Source: Teichococcus rhizosphaerae
GTDB taxonomy: Bacteria > Pseudomonadota > Alphaproteobacteria > Acetobacterales > Acetobacteraceae
Assembly: GCF_002631185.1 (NCBI RefSeq)
Contig: NZ_PDNU01000010.1
Coordinates: forward strand, 1 to 64,000
DNA: 64,000 nt
Reading direction: 5' to 3'
This document shows, piece by piece, positions 43,116-51,403 of the stretch. How positions within the stretch are numbered: the stretch's first letter is position 1; each line of letters opens with the position of its first letter. The notes beneath the pieces were generated by a model. That model had not been told where the DNA came from. It worked only from the letters and a program-made list of their open reading frames with translations, and made no database searches. The position numbers were made by a program, and so were the translations under genes.

Positions 43116-44188
43116 TCGGGCTTGATCCCGGCGGCCTTGATCAGCCGCTGGTTCAGCGCCGCCTCGCGCGTCAGGCGCTCCATCAGCGCCTCCGGCCCCG
43201 GCCTGGCGGGCACCAGGCCGAGGCTGTCCAGCCGGGCGCGCGCCTCGGGTGCCGCGAAGGCCTCGGTCGCCGCCTTCTCCAGCCTGGACAGGATGGCGGG
43301 CGGCGTGCCTGCCGGGGCGGAGAGGGTGAACCAGCCGCTGCTGACGAACTCCTTCTGGCCCAGCTCGTCCATGGTCGGCACGTCCGGCAGCACGGGGCTG
43401 CGCGCGGGCGAGGGAATGGCCAGCGCCTTCAGCCGCCCGGCCTCCACATGCGGCCGCGCCGGCGCGAAGGTGGAGAACATCAGGTCCGCCCGGCCGGCGA
43501 TGGTGTCGGTCAGGGCGGGCGGCGAGCCGGAATAGGGGACGTGCAGCAGCTCGGTGCCGGTGCGCGCCATCAGGTCCACCATCATCAGGTGCGCCGTGGT
43601 GCCGACGCCCCAGGTGGCGAAGGAAAGCTGCCCCGGCCGCTGCCGCGCCGCCGCCAGCACCTCCTCCAGGCTCCGCCAGCGCGGATGCGCCACCAGCAGG
43701 AACTGCGTGTCCGAGATCATGGTGATGTGGGCGAAGTCCTTCACCGCGTCATAGCCCGGCTCGCGCAGCGCGTAGGGCGCGGTGGTGAAGGTGACGACCG
43801 TGCCCATCAGCAGCGTGTTGCCGTCGGGCTTGGCGCGGGCGACGTGGCGGGCGGCCAGGGTGGTGGAGGCGCCGGGCTTGTGCTCCATCACGAAGGTGCC
43901 GCCGAGGCGCGCGGAAAGGCCCTGCGTCAGCACCTGCGCCAGCACGTCGGGCGCGCCGCCCGGCGCGTAGGGCAGCACGATGCTGACCGTCTGGCCGCCG
44001 GGATAGGCGGCATCCGCCCGCGCGCCGCGAGGCACCGCCGGGGCGGCGAGCAGCCCCCCCAGCGCGGCCAGGACGGGGCGCCGCCCCCAGCCGGGCCCGC
44101 TTTCCCCTCGCCCGCTCCCGCCATGCCCGCTCCCGCCAGATCCGCTCCCGCCAGGCCCGCTCCGGCCGCCCCGATCCTCATGCCGCAT
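43112..44188 (-). CDS. Bug/TctC-family substrate-binding protein with Gly/Ser-rich N-terminus
   Basis: A 358-residue periplasmic protein. The Bug body starts at YPGGQTVSIVLPYAPGGAPD and has TFVMEHKPGASTTLAA. Unusually, about 30 Gly/Ser-rich residues encoded by a tandem DNA repeat precede the export signal (GWGRRPVLAALGGLLAAPA, residues 34-50). The ATG at 44188 is preceded by GGGAGGA at the right distance, so this start is supported; a start nearer the signal would need a non-ATG codon. It is divergent from the ligase operon at 44383. Confidence 0.88.
   Translation of the reverse strand: MRHEDRGGRSGPGGSGSGGSGHGGSGRGESGPGWGRRPVLAALGGLLAAPAVPRGARADAAYPGGQTVSIVLPYAPGGAPDVLAQVLTQGLSARLGGTFVMEHKPGASTTLAARHVARAKPDGNTLLMGTVVTFTTAPYALREPGYDAVKDFAHITMISDTQFLLVAHPRWRSLEEVLAAARQRPGQLSFATWGVGTTAHLMMVDLMARTGTELLHVPYSGSPPALTDTIAGRADLMFSTFAPARPHVEAGRLKALAIPSPARSPVLPDVPTMDELGQKEFVSSGWFTLSAPAGTPPAILSRLEKAATEAFAAPEARARLDSLGLVPARPGPEALMERLTREAALNQRLIKAAGIKPE
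44111..44170 (-). repeat. 15-bp tandem repeat (four units) in the Bug gene N-terminus
   Basis: Four 15-base units of the form CCCGCTCCCGCCATG occupy 44111-44125, 44126-44140, 44141-44155 and 44156-44170 (the last diverged). On the coding strand they give GGSG-type pentapeptides before the signal sequence. Length variation would stay in frame. Confidence 0.8.
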
Positions 44189-44203
44189 CCTTGGTCCTCC
44201 CTG

Positions 44204-44282
44204 TTCCGGTTCATTCGGACTTGCCGCGGCCCAGCCTGCGGCAGGGATCGGAACGGAGTCAATTCCGCTTTGCGAACCGGAA
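44204..44282. promoter_or_regulatory. nested inverted repeats in a divergent promoter region
   Basis: TTCCGGTTC (44204-44212) and GAACCGGAA (44274-44282) are perfect 9-base arms 61 bases apart. Between them CGGAA (44249-44253) and TTCCG (44263-44267) form a second inverted repeat. They lie between a Bug gene and a ligase operon. Paired operators with looping are a plausible reading. Confidence 0.45.
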
Positions 44283-44382
44283 AAACCATGGTGCGGGACA
44301 TTGACGCATTGCAGCGGAATGCCGCAGGCTCCCTCCCGCGACCGGCGACACAGAGCGCCGGCAGGAGGAAAGGGTCCAAGCG

Positions 44383-45930
44383 ATGGGGCATCTGGCACGC
44401 TGGGCGCGGTCGCAGCCGGAGAAGGTGGCGGCGCACTTCCCCGACCACGGGGTCTCCCTGACCTTCGCGGCGCTGGACGCGCGCGCCAACCGCCTGGCGC
44501 AATGGCTGATCGGGCTTGGGCTGCGGCCGGGAGACGGCATCTCGCTGCTGCTGGAGAACAGCCCGGCGATGCTGGAGCTGGCCTTCGCCGCGCGCCGCGC
44601 CGGGCTCTACTACACCCCGCTCAGCACCCATCTGCGCGTGCCCGAGATCGCCTACATGCTGGCCGACAGCGACGCGAAGCTGCTGGTCGTCAGCCCCGCC
44701 CTGGCGGCGCTCGCCGCCGAGGTGGCGGCGGACGCGGCGCTCGCCGCCATCCCGCGCTACGCCACGGAGGAAGGGCTGCCGGGCTACCGCTCGGTGGAGG
44801 CGGAGCTGGCCGCCTATCCGGCGCCCGCCGCCCTGCCGGAGCGGCCGGTGGGGCGGGACTTCCTGTATTCCTCCGGCACCACCGGCCTGCCCAAGGGCAT
44901 CCGGCGCGACCTGCTGCCGGCCGACAAGCGCGACGCGCCGGACTGGTCGCCCGGCTGGGTCGCGACCTACGGCATCGGCGAGGACAGCGTGTATCTGTCG
45001 CCCGCGCCGCTCTACCACGCGGCGCCGCACCGCTACGTGCTGCGCACGCTGGACCGCGGCGGCACGGTGGTGGTGATGCGCAAATTCGACGCCGCGCGCA
45101 GCCTGGAGCTGATCGAGCGCCACCGGGTGACGCACAGCCAGTGGGTGCCCACCATGTTCAACCGCCTCCTCGCCCTGCCCGAGGCGGAGCGGAAGGGGCG
45201 GGACCTGTCGAGCCACCGCGTCGCCATCCACGCCGCGGCGCCCTGCCCGCGCGCGGTGAAGCAGGCGATGATCGACTGGTGGGGGCCGATCCTCATCGAG
45301 TACTACGCCGGCTCGGAATCGGTCGGCGGCACGGTGATCACCAGCGAGGAATGGCTGCGCCACCCGGGCTCGGTGGGCCGCGCGCTGGAATGCCGGCTGC
45401 ACATACTGGGCCCCGACGGGGAGGAGCTGCCGCCGGGCGAGGTGGGCGGCATCTGGTTCTCCGGCTCCCCTTCCAGCTTCCGCTACCACAAGGCGCCCGA
45501 GAAGACGGCGGCCGCCTTCGACGCGGCGGGCCGCGGCACCTATGGCGACCTTGGCCATGTGGACGAGGAAGGCTTCCTCTATCTCAGCGACCGGCGGGCG
45601 GACCTGATCCTGTCGGGCGGCGTGAACGTCTATCCGTGGGAGATCGAGCAGGTTCTGCTGCGCCACCCGGCCGTGGCGGAGGCGGCGGTGATCGGCGTGC
45701 CGGACCCCGATTTCGGCGAGGTGGCGCGCGCGGTGGTGCGCGCCGCCGTGCCGGTGGCGCCGGGGCTGGACGAGGCGCTGGTGGCGCATTGCCGCGCCCA
45801 CCTCGCCGGCCCCAAGGTGCCGCGCCGCATCGACTTCGTGGACGAGCTGCCGCGCAGCGAGACCGGCAAGCTGCTGCGCCGCGTGCTCAAGGAGCGCTAC
45901 CGCGACGGCGAAGCGCTTCCCGTTGCCTGA
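44383..45930 (+). CDS. AMP-forming acyl-CoA synthetase
   Basis: A 515-residue adenylate-forming ligase. Motifs are YSSGTTGLPKGIRRD, a relaxed A5 motif YYAGSESVGGTVIT, YGDLGHVDEEGF, DRRADLILSGGVNVYPWEIE and LPRSETGKLLRRVLK. The A5 motif YAGSES replaces the usual YGxTE and is seen in ligases for bulky alicyclic or steroid-like acids, which would fit the thiolase and DUF35 genes behind it. First gene of a four-gene operon. Confidence 0.91.
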   Translation: MGHLARWARSQPEKVAAHFPDHGVSLTFAALDARANRLAQWLIGLGLRPGDGISLLLENSPAMLELAFAARRAGLYYTPLSTHLRVPEIAYMLADSDAKLLVVSPALAALAAEVAADAALAAIPRYATEEGLPGYRSVEAELAAYPAPAALPERPVGRDFLYSSGTTGLPKGIRRDLLPADKRDAPDWSPGWVATYGIGEDSVYLSPAPLYHAAPHRYVLRTLDRGGTVVVMRKFDAARSLELIERHRVTHSQWVPTMFNRLLALPEAERKGRDLSSHRVAIHAAAPCPRAVKQAMIDWWGPILIEYYAGSESVGGTVITSEEWLRHPGSVGRALECRLHILGPDGEELPPGEVGGIWFSGSPSSFRYHKAPEKTAAAFDAAGRGTYGDLGHVDEEGFLYLSDRRADLILSGGVNVYPWEIEQVLLRHPAVAEAAVIGVPDPDFGEVARAVVRAAVPVAPGLDEALVAHCRAHLAGPKVPRRIDFVDELPRSETGKLLRRVLKERYRDGEALPVA

Positions 45931-45954
45931 ATGAACGCCAACAAGGAGACTGGC

Positions 45955-46377
45955 ATGGCCTTGCCCGCCGGGCGCCCGCGCCCCGAGCCCACGCCCGAGA
46001 CACGGCATTTCTGGGACGGCACCAAAGCCGGAGAGCTGCGCCTGCAACGCTGCCAGGCCTGCGAGAAGACCTACTTCCCGCCGCGCCCCTTCTGCCCCGC
46101 CTGCGGCTCGCGCGAGGTGTCGGTGTTCGCCGCCAGCGGCCGCGCCACGCTGCACTCCTACGTCATCCACCACCGCAAGGTGCCGGGCTTCGAGCCGCCC
46201 TACGCCATCGCCGTGGTGGAGCTGGAGGAAGGCCCGCGCATGATGACCAACATCGTCGACTGCGCGCAGACGCCCGAGGCGCTGCAGCTCAACATGCAAC
46301 TGGAAGTGGCCTTCACGCCGATGGACGACGAGATCACCCTGCCGCTGTTCCGCCCCGCGCAGGGAGGCGCGGCATGA
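45955..46377 (+). CDS. DUF35 Zn-ribbon/OB-fold acyl-CoA-associated protein
   Basis: A 140-residue protein: a rubredoxin-like zinc ribbon with CQAC (Cys33, Cys36) and CPAC (Cys47, Cys50), then an OB fold (SYVIHHRKVPGFEPPYAIAV). Such proteins are obligate partners of thiolase-like enzymes, as in ChsH2 with the Ltp2 aldolase. The start at MALPAG is favoured by AAGGAG 7 bases upstream; an earlier ATG at 45931 lacks a site. It overlaps the thiolase start by ATGA, supporting a complex. Confidence 0.92.
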   Translation: MALPAGRPRPEPTPETRHFWDGTKAGELRLQRCQACEKTYFPPRPFCPACGSREVSVFAASGRATLHSYVIHHRKVPGFEPPYAIAVVELEEGPRMMTNIVDCAQTPEALQLNMQLEVAFTPMDDEITLPLFRPAQGGAA

Positions 46378-47525
46378 GCATCGCCCCCGGCTCCATCGCG
46401 ATCGTCGGCGCGGCCGAGAGCACGCGCATCGGCAGCGTGCCCGACATGTCGCAGATCATGCTGCACGCCGACGCGGCGCTGAACGCCATGGCCGATGCCG
46501 GCCTGAAGCCCGGCGACATCGACGGCGTGGCCTGCACCGGCGCGATGATGACGCAGCAGCTCGCCCACTATCTCGGCATCACGCCGAAATGGGTGGACGG
46601 CACCAGCGTCGGCGGCTGCTCCTTCATGCTGCATGTGCGCCACGCGGCGGCGGCCATCCATGCCGGCTATTGCGACACGGTGCTGATCACCCATGGCGAG
46701 AGCGGCAAGTCCCGCATCAACGCGACGCCCCGCCCGCCCGAGCCGCAGAGCCTGAACGGGCAGTTCGAGGCGCCCTTCGGCCCCTTCGGCCCGCCCACGC
46801 TGTTTCCCATCCCCGTGCTGCGCTACATGAAGACCTATGGCGTGACGCATGAGCAACTCGCCATGGTGGCGGTGGTGCAGCGGGAATGGGCGGCGATGAA
46901 CCCGCGCGCCGCGCAGCGCGACCCGATCACGGTCGACGACGTGCTGAACAGCCGCATGATCGCCTATCCCTTCCGGCTGCTGCAATGCTGCCTGGTGACG
47001 GATGGCGGCGGCGCGCTCATCCTCACCCGCGCCGACCGCGCGAAGGACTTCCCGCAGAAGCCTGCCTACATCCTCGGCACGGGCGAGAGCGTGGAGACCA
47101 ACATGATCAGCCAGATGGAGGACTTCACCAGCTCGCGCGCCTTCCGCGTCGCCGGGCCGGAGGCGTTCCGCAGCGCGGGCATCAGCCACGCCGACGTGGA
47201 CCACCTGATGATCTACGACGCCTTCGCCCACCTGCCGCTCTACGGGCTGGAGGATCTGGGCTTTGTCGGCCGCGGCGAGGCGGGGGCCTTCATCGAGGCG
47301 CGCAACACCGCGCCGGGCGGCAAGCTGCCGCTCAACACCAATGGCGGCGGGCTGTCCTACACCCATACCGGCATGTACGGCATGTTCGCGCTGCAGGAGA
47401 GCGTGCGGCAGGTGCGCGGCACCGCGCCCGCCCAGGTGCCGGACGTGGACATCTCCGTCTGCCACGGCGTGGGCGGCATGTTCTCGGCCAGCGGCACCAT
47501 CATCCTGGGGCGCGAGCGGCCATGA
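46374..47525 (+). CDS. SCP2-type thiolase-like protein
   Basis: A 383-residue thiolase fold protein. The first active-site loop VGGCSFMLHV carries Cys82; NTNGGGLSYTHTGMYG has His331; SVCHGVGGMF has Cys363. Where SCP2-type thiolases usually have HDxF or NEAF, this protein has YDAF (Tyr281). It could thiolytically cleave a 3-oxoacyl-CoA or act as a retro-aldolase with its DUF35 partner, as Ltp2 does in steroid side-chain degradation; retention of both cysteines leaves thiolysis open. It is coupled to the genes on both sides by ATGA overlaps. Confidence 0.9.
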   Translation: MSIAPGSIAIVGAAESTRIGSVPDMSQIMLHADAALNAMADAGLKPGDIDGVACTGAMMTQQLAHYLGITPKWVDGTSVGGCSFMLHVRHAAAAIHAGYCDTVLITHGESGKSRINATPRPPEPQSLNGQFEAPFGPFGPPTLFPIPVLRYMKTYGVTHEQLAMVAVVQREWAAMNPRAAQRDPITVDDVLNSRMIAYPFRLLQCCLVTDGGGALILTRADRAKDFPQKPAYILGTGESVETNMISQMEDFTSSRAFRVAGPEAFRSAGISHADVDHLMIYDAFAHLPLYGLEDLGFVGRGEAGAFIEARNTAPGGKLPLNTNGGGLSYTHTGMYGMFALQESVRQVRGTAPAQVPDVDISVCHGVGGMFSASGTIILGRERP

Positions 47526-48208
47526 GGGTCGCGGAGGCGCTCGCCTCCCGCCGCAGCGTGCGCGGCTTCCTGCCCCGGCCCGTGCCGCGCGAGACGGTGG
47601 AGCGCATCCTGGCGCTCGCCGCCCGCGCGCCGAGCGGCAGCAACATCCAGCCCTGGAAGCTGCACGTGCTGACCGGCGCGACGCTGGCCCGCGTCACGGC
47701 CGCGCTCCGCGCCGCGTACGAGGCGGAGGAGCCGAGCCGGCGCGACTACGAGTACTATCCGACGAAATGGCGCACCCCCTATGTGGAGCGCCGCCGCCAG
47801 CTCGGCTGGCAGCTCTACGGGCTGACGGGGGTGCAGAAGGGCGACCGCGCCGCCGGCAAGCGCCAGGAAGGGCGCAACTACGACTTCTTCGGCGCGCCGG
47901 TCGGCCTTGTCTTCACCATCGACGACGACATGGAGAAGGGGAGCTGGCTGGATTACGGCATGTTCCTGCAATCCATCATGGTCGCGGCGCGGGGCGAGGG
48001 GCTGGACACCTGCCCGCAGGCCGCCATCGCCAACTACCCGGACATCCTGCGCCGCGAGCTGGGCATCCCGGCGAGCGAGGTGGTGGTGTGCGGCATGGCG
48101 CTGGGCTGGGCCGACCCGGAGGAGCCGGCCAACCGGCTCGCCTCGGAACGCGAGCCGCTGGGCGTCTTCGCCACCTTCCACGACGGGGGCGAGGCGGGAG
48201 GCGGCTGA
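47522..48208 (+). CDS. nitroreductase-family flavoprotein
   Basis: A 228-residue FMN protein. It starts with EALASRRSVRGFLPRPV and has ARAPSGSNIQPWKLHVLTG, both nitroreductase signatures, and a C-terminal VVCGMALGWADPEEPANR. The family reduces nitro groups, quinones or enoyl double bonds with NAD(P)H. Coupling to the thiolase by ATGA suggests it acts on an intermediate of the same catabolic route. Its stop lies 3 bases from the convergent MFS gene. Confidence 0.92.
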   Translation: MRVAEALASRRSVRGFLPRPVPRETVERILALAARAPSGSNIQPWKLHVLTGATLARVTAALRAAYEAEEPSRRDYEYYPTKWRTPYVERRRQLGWQLYGLTGVQKGDRAAGKRQEGRNYDFFGAPVGLVFTIDDDMEKGSWLDYGMFLQSIMVAARGEGLDTCPQAAIANYPDILRRELGIPASEVVVCGMALGWADPEEPANRLASEREPLGVFATFHDGGEAGGG

Positions 48209-48211
48209 GGC

Positions 48212-49468
48212 TCAGCCCCCCGCGGCGGCCGGCGCCTGCCGCCGGCCCGCCCCGGCCTGGCGCGTGGCGAGCCACAGCAGCCAGCCGACCACGGTGACGT
48301 TCAGCAGGTTCCACGCCAGCCCGTGCACGAAGGCGGCGTGGTAGCCGCCGCTCCAGTCGAAGATGCGCCCCGCGAGCCAGCCGCCCAGCGCCATGCCCAG
48401 CAGCGTCGCCATCAGCGTCTTGCCGACGCGCTCGCCCGCCTCGGCGGCGGGGAAGTATTCCCGCACCACGACGGCGTAGCTCGGCACGATGCCGCCCTGG
48501 AACAGGCCGAACAGCGCCGAGATGACGTAGAGCGAGAGCAGCCCATCATACATCACGTAGAGCACCAGGGCCACGCCCTGCAGCACCGAGCCCAGCAGCA
48601 GGGTGCGCAGGCCGCCGATGCGGTCGGCGATCCAGCCGGAGGCCACGCGGCTGACGATGCCGCAGGCCAGCATCAGCGCCAGCATCTGGGTCCCCCGCGC
48701 CGCGCCGTAGCCGAGGTCGCCGCAATAGGCGACGATGTGCACCTGGGGCGTCGCCATGGCCACGCAGCAGGCGGTGCCGGCCACCCACAGCGCCACCTGC
48801 AGCACGCCGGGCGAGATGGGCAGGGTGCCGGCCATGGGGTGCGCCGCGGCGGGGGCGGCCGGCACGGCGGGCACCCCGGCGGGGCAGGGTGCTGCCGGCC
48901 GCCGCAGCGTCCAGGCCAGCGGCACCAGCACCACGACGCAGGTGAGGCCGATGGCGAGATGGGCCATGCGCCAGCCATGGTCGGTCATCATCTGCTGCAT
49001 CACCGGCGGCCAGAAGGCCCCGGCGAGGTAGTTGCCGGAGGCGCAGACGGCGATGGCGGTGGCCCGGTGCCGGTGGAACCAGTGCGAGACCTCGGCCATC
49101 ATCGGCCCGAGCCCCACCGAGCTGGCGGCGCCGATCAGCAGCCCCTGGGCGAGCGCGAACTGCCACAGGTTCTGCGCCGCCGCCGTGCCCGCATAGCCGA
49201 GGCCGAGGGCGATGCCCGCCCCCGCCAGCGGCCGCGCCAGGCCGTAGCGGTCCACCGCCCTGCCGAAGACGATGCCGCCCAGGGCAAAGCCCATCATGGT
49301 CAGGGTGTAGGGCAGGGAGGCGGCGGCGCGGGAGATGCCGAACTCGGCCTCCACCGCCGGCAGCGCTACCACCACCGACCACATGCCGACGCCGCCCACC
49401 GTGGCCGCCAGCGTGGCCAGCGCCAGGCGCAGCCAGGATTGGCGCGAGTCCGCCACGATGTCCGCCAT
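48212..49468 (-). CDS. MFS transporter
   Basis: A 418-residue membrane protein with about twelve hydrophobic helices, the GxxxDRxG-type loop between helices 2 and 3 (GRAVDRYGLARPL) and its counterpart ASGWIADRIGGLR in the second half. A Pro/Ala-rich cytoplasmic loop separates the halves. It resembles monocarboxylate/oxalate-type MFS proteins (OFA-like). Direction of transport is unknown. It is convergent with the nitroreductase gene and may serve the same substrate, though no promoter sharing is possible. Confidence 0.9.
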   Translation of the reverse strand: MADIVADSRQSWLRLALATLAATVGGVGMWSVVVALPAVEAEFGISRAAASLPYTLTMMGFALGGIVFGRAVDRYGLARPLAGAGIALGLGYAGTAAAQNLWQFALAQGLLIGAASSVGLGPMMAEVSHWFHRHRATAIAVCASGNYLAGAFWPPVMQQMMTDHGWRMAHLAIGLTCVVVLVPLAWTLRRPAAPCPAGVPAVPAAPAAAHPMAGTLPISPGVLQVALWVAGTACCVAMATPQVHIVAYCGDLGYGAARGTQMLALMLACGIVSRVASGWIADRIGGLRTLLLGSVLQGVALVLYVMYDGLLSLYVISALFGLFQGGIVPSYAVVVREYFPAAEAGERVGKTLMATLLGMALGGWLAGRIFDWSGGYHAAFVHGLAWNLLNVTVVGWLLWLATRQAGAGRRQAPAAAGG

Positions 49469-49573
49469 GTTTTTCCTCGCCCCCCGGCCATTCGCGGCGG
49501 CGAGCCTGGGCGCGCACCGGGCCCGCGTCAATGCCCGGGCGCCAGCCTCGCGGGACCTCAGCCTCGCGGGGCC

Positions 49574-50116
49574 TCAGTCTCGTGCGGGCGCGCCGGGCAG
49601 CAGGCCGGCCAGGCTTCCGGGCGCGCCCTCCGCCTCCTCGGCGCCTCCCGCCTCCCGCGGGATCACGCTGAGCGTGCCGTCCGTCTCCAGCACCACGGCG
49701 AGCGCCCGCGCGGGGTCCGCGACGCCGGAGGCGCGAAGCGCGGCCAGCACCTCGTCGCGCGTCACGCGCTGGGCGCGCAGCGTGGCGTCGAGGAAGCGGC
49801 CCCGGTGCAGCAGCAGGCTGGGCTCGGACTTCACCAGCGCGTCGAACCGCTCGGAGCGCACCGAAAGCCAGGCCACCACGAATTGCAGCCCCGCCAGCAG
49901 CGCGAAGGCGAGCACCCCCTCGGCCAGCGCCACGGAATTGTTGAGCAGCACCGTGGCCAGGGTGGAGCCGAGCGCCACGGTGACGATGAGGTCGAAGGCA
50001 TTCAGCTTGGCCAGGGTCCGCTTGCCGGACAGGCGCAGCAGCAGCACCAGCGCCACATAGGCCAGGGTGCCGACGACCAGGACCCTGAGAAGGCCGGACC
50101 AGGACTGGAAGAACAT
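49574..50116 (-). CDS. DUF421 (YetF-like) membrane protein
   Basis: A 180-residue protein with three N-terminal membrane segments (LRVLVVGTLAYVALVLLLR; a second around LNAFDLIVTVALGSTLA; a third LAFALLAGLQFVVAWL) and a cytoplasmic DUF421 domain with SEPSLLLHRGRFLDATLRAQRV and DEVLAALRASGV. RLSGKRTLAKLNAFD is the family hallmark. Function is not known; members occur in spore and stress contexts. The start is set by GAGGAAGG upstream. Confidence 0.9.
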   Translation of the reverse strand: MFFQSWSGLLRVLVVGTLAYVALVLLLRLSGKRTLAKLNAFDLIVTVALGSTLATVLLNNSVALAEGVLAFALLAGLQFVVAWLSVRSERFDALVKSEPSLLLHRGRFLDATLRAQRVTRDEVLAALRASGVADPARALAVVLETDGTLSVIPREAGGAEEAEGAPGSLAGLLPGAPARD

Positions 50117-50318
50117 GCCGCCTTCCTCACCCCGGTCCCGGAAGGGATGTCGCTCTGTCGGGCATGACAAGCTCCTCCGTTCCTGTTCGCACCGCTGCGC
50201 GGGAGGGGGCCGTGCGTGCCACGCCCTCCCCATGGGACAACCGCCCGGCCGGCGGGAAGGTTCACCGGCTCCATGGCAAAAAGCGGCAGCGGAAGGCGAG
50301 GGGGCGGCCGCCCGGCCC

Positions 50319-51224
50319 TCAGAAGCCCAGCAGCGGCGCCACCATGCGGGAGAGATGCGCGATGCGGGGGCCAAGCTCCCGCTCCAGCCGCGCCTGGTCC
50401 AGCAGGTAGCCCGGCGCGCCGATGTTCATGGCCATGATGGTGCCGCCATCGAGCGAGACCAGCGGGACGCCCGCCGTGCGCACATCCGGCTGCCATTCGC
50501 CGTCGACGATGCAGAAGCCGCGCTCCTGCACCTGGGCGATGCCGTCCCGCACGAGGGGCTGCAGCTCGGCCCAGGCGGCGCCGTAGCGGCGGGCGAGGCG
50601 TTCCAGCAGGTATTCCCGCTCCTGCTCGCAGAGTGCTGCCAGAAAGGCGCGGCCCAGCGCGCTGCGCGCCATCTCCACCCGGCTGCCGATGCCGAGGCGC
50701 AGCGTGGCCAGCGCGCTGGAGGCGGTGTTCTCGACGTAGATCATGGACAGCCGGTCGCGGCTGGCCAGCCCCACGGCGGTGCCGGTTTCCTGCGCCAGCT
50801 GCCGCATGTGGTCGTGCGCCGCCTGCCGCACCCGCAGATTGGCCAGCACCGGGTAGCCCAGCGCCAGCAGCGCCGGCGCCGGCTCGTACCGCCCCTGCTT
50901 GTGCAGCACGCGCAGGTAGCCCAGCTCCGCCAGCGTGTAGGTGAGGCGGGACACGGTGGGCTTGGGCAGCCCCGTCAGCGCCGCGATCTCCCCCACCCCC
51001 AGCGGGCCACGCCCCGGCTCGAAGGCGCGCAGCACCTCGAGGCCACGCGCCAGCGCCCAGACGAAGCGGCGGTCGCTGGCATAGTCGGGGCTGACATCCT
51101 CCTGGTCATAGACCAGCCGGACGGCGGAGCGGGAGGCCGCGAGGGCAGCGGGCGCCTTGGCGCCGGTCTCGCCTTCCGGGGCGGGTTTCCGCCGTGAACG
51201 AGGGACGGAAGGCTTGGGGGGCAC
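50319..51224 (-). CDS. IclR-family transcriptional regulator
   Basis: A 301-residue regulator. A charged N-terminal tail of about 45 residues precedes the winged helix LGVGEIAALTGLPKPTVSRL. The effector domain has SMIYVENTASSALATLRLG, MARSALGRAFLAAL and AMNIGAPGYLL. It is divergent from the nitronate monooxygenase/Bug/CoA-transferase genes and probably controls them through the repeat at 51303-51346. The N-terminal tail is longer than usual, and an internal start at MIYV is excluded by domain content. Confidence 0.91.
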   Translation of the reverse strand: MPPKPSVPRSRRKPAPEGETGAKAPAALAASRSAVRLVYDQEDVSPDYASDRRFVWALARGLEVLRAFEPGRGPLGVGEIAALTGLPKPTVSRLTYTLAELGYLRVLHKQGRYEPAPALLALGYPVLANLRVRQAAHDHMRQLAQETGTAVGLASRDRLSMIYVENTASSALATLRLGIGSRVEMARSALGRAFLAALCEQEREYLLERLARRYGAAWAELQPLVRDGIAQVQERGFCIVDGEWQPDVRTAGVPLVSLDGGTIMAMNIGAPGYLLDQARLERELGPRIAHLSRMVAPLLGF

Positions 51225-51302
51225 GCGGGCTTCTCCTCGGGCTGGGGCGGGCTGCCTCCAATAGCACAGCCTTGCCCGCGCAACATGGCATCAACGTTTC
51301 GC

Positions 51303-51346
51303 TTGGCAAGACGAACACATCACCCTACGGTCCTGGCAACACGAAC
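51303..51346. promoter_or_regulatory. 14-bp direct repeat with 30-bp period, candidate IclR operator
   Basis: TTGGCAAGACGAAC (51303-51316) and CTGGCAACACGAAC (51333-51346) match at 12 of 14 bases and start exactly 30 bases apart, about three helical turns, between the IclR gene and the divergent monooxygenase gene. Confidence 0.55.
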
Positions 51347-51403
51347 GCGGCGGGAAAAGGGGTGCCGCAGCCCCCGAGCCGCGCCGACCGGAGGAGATCG
51401 CCC

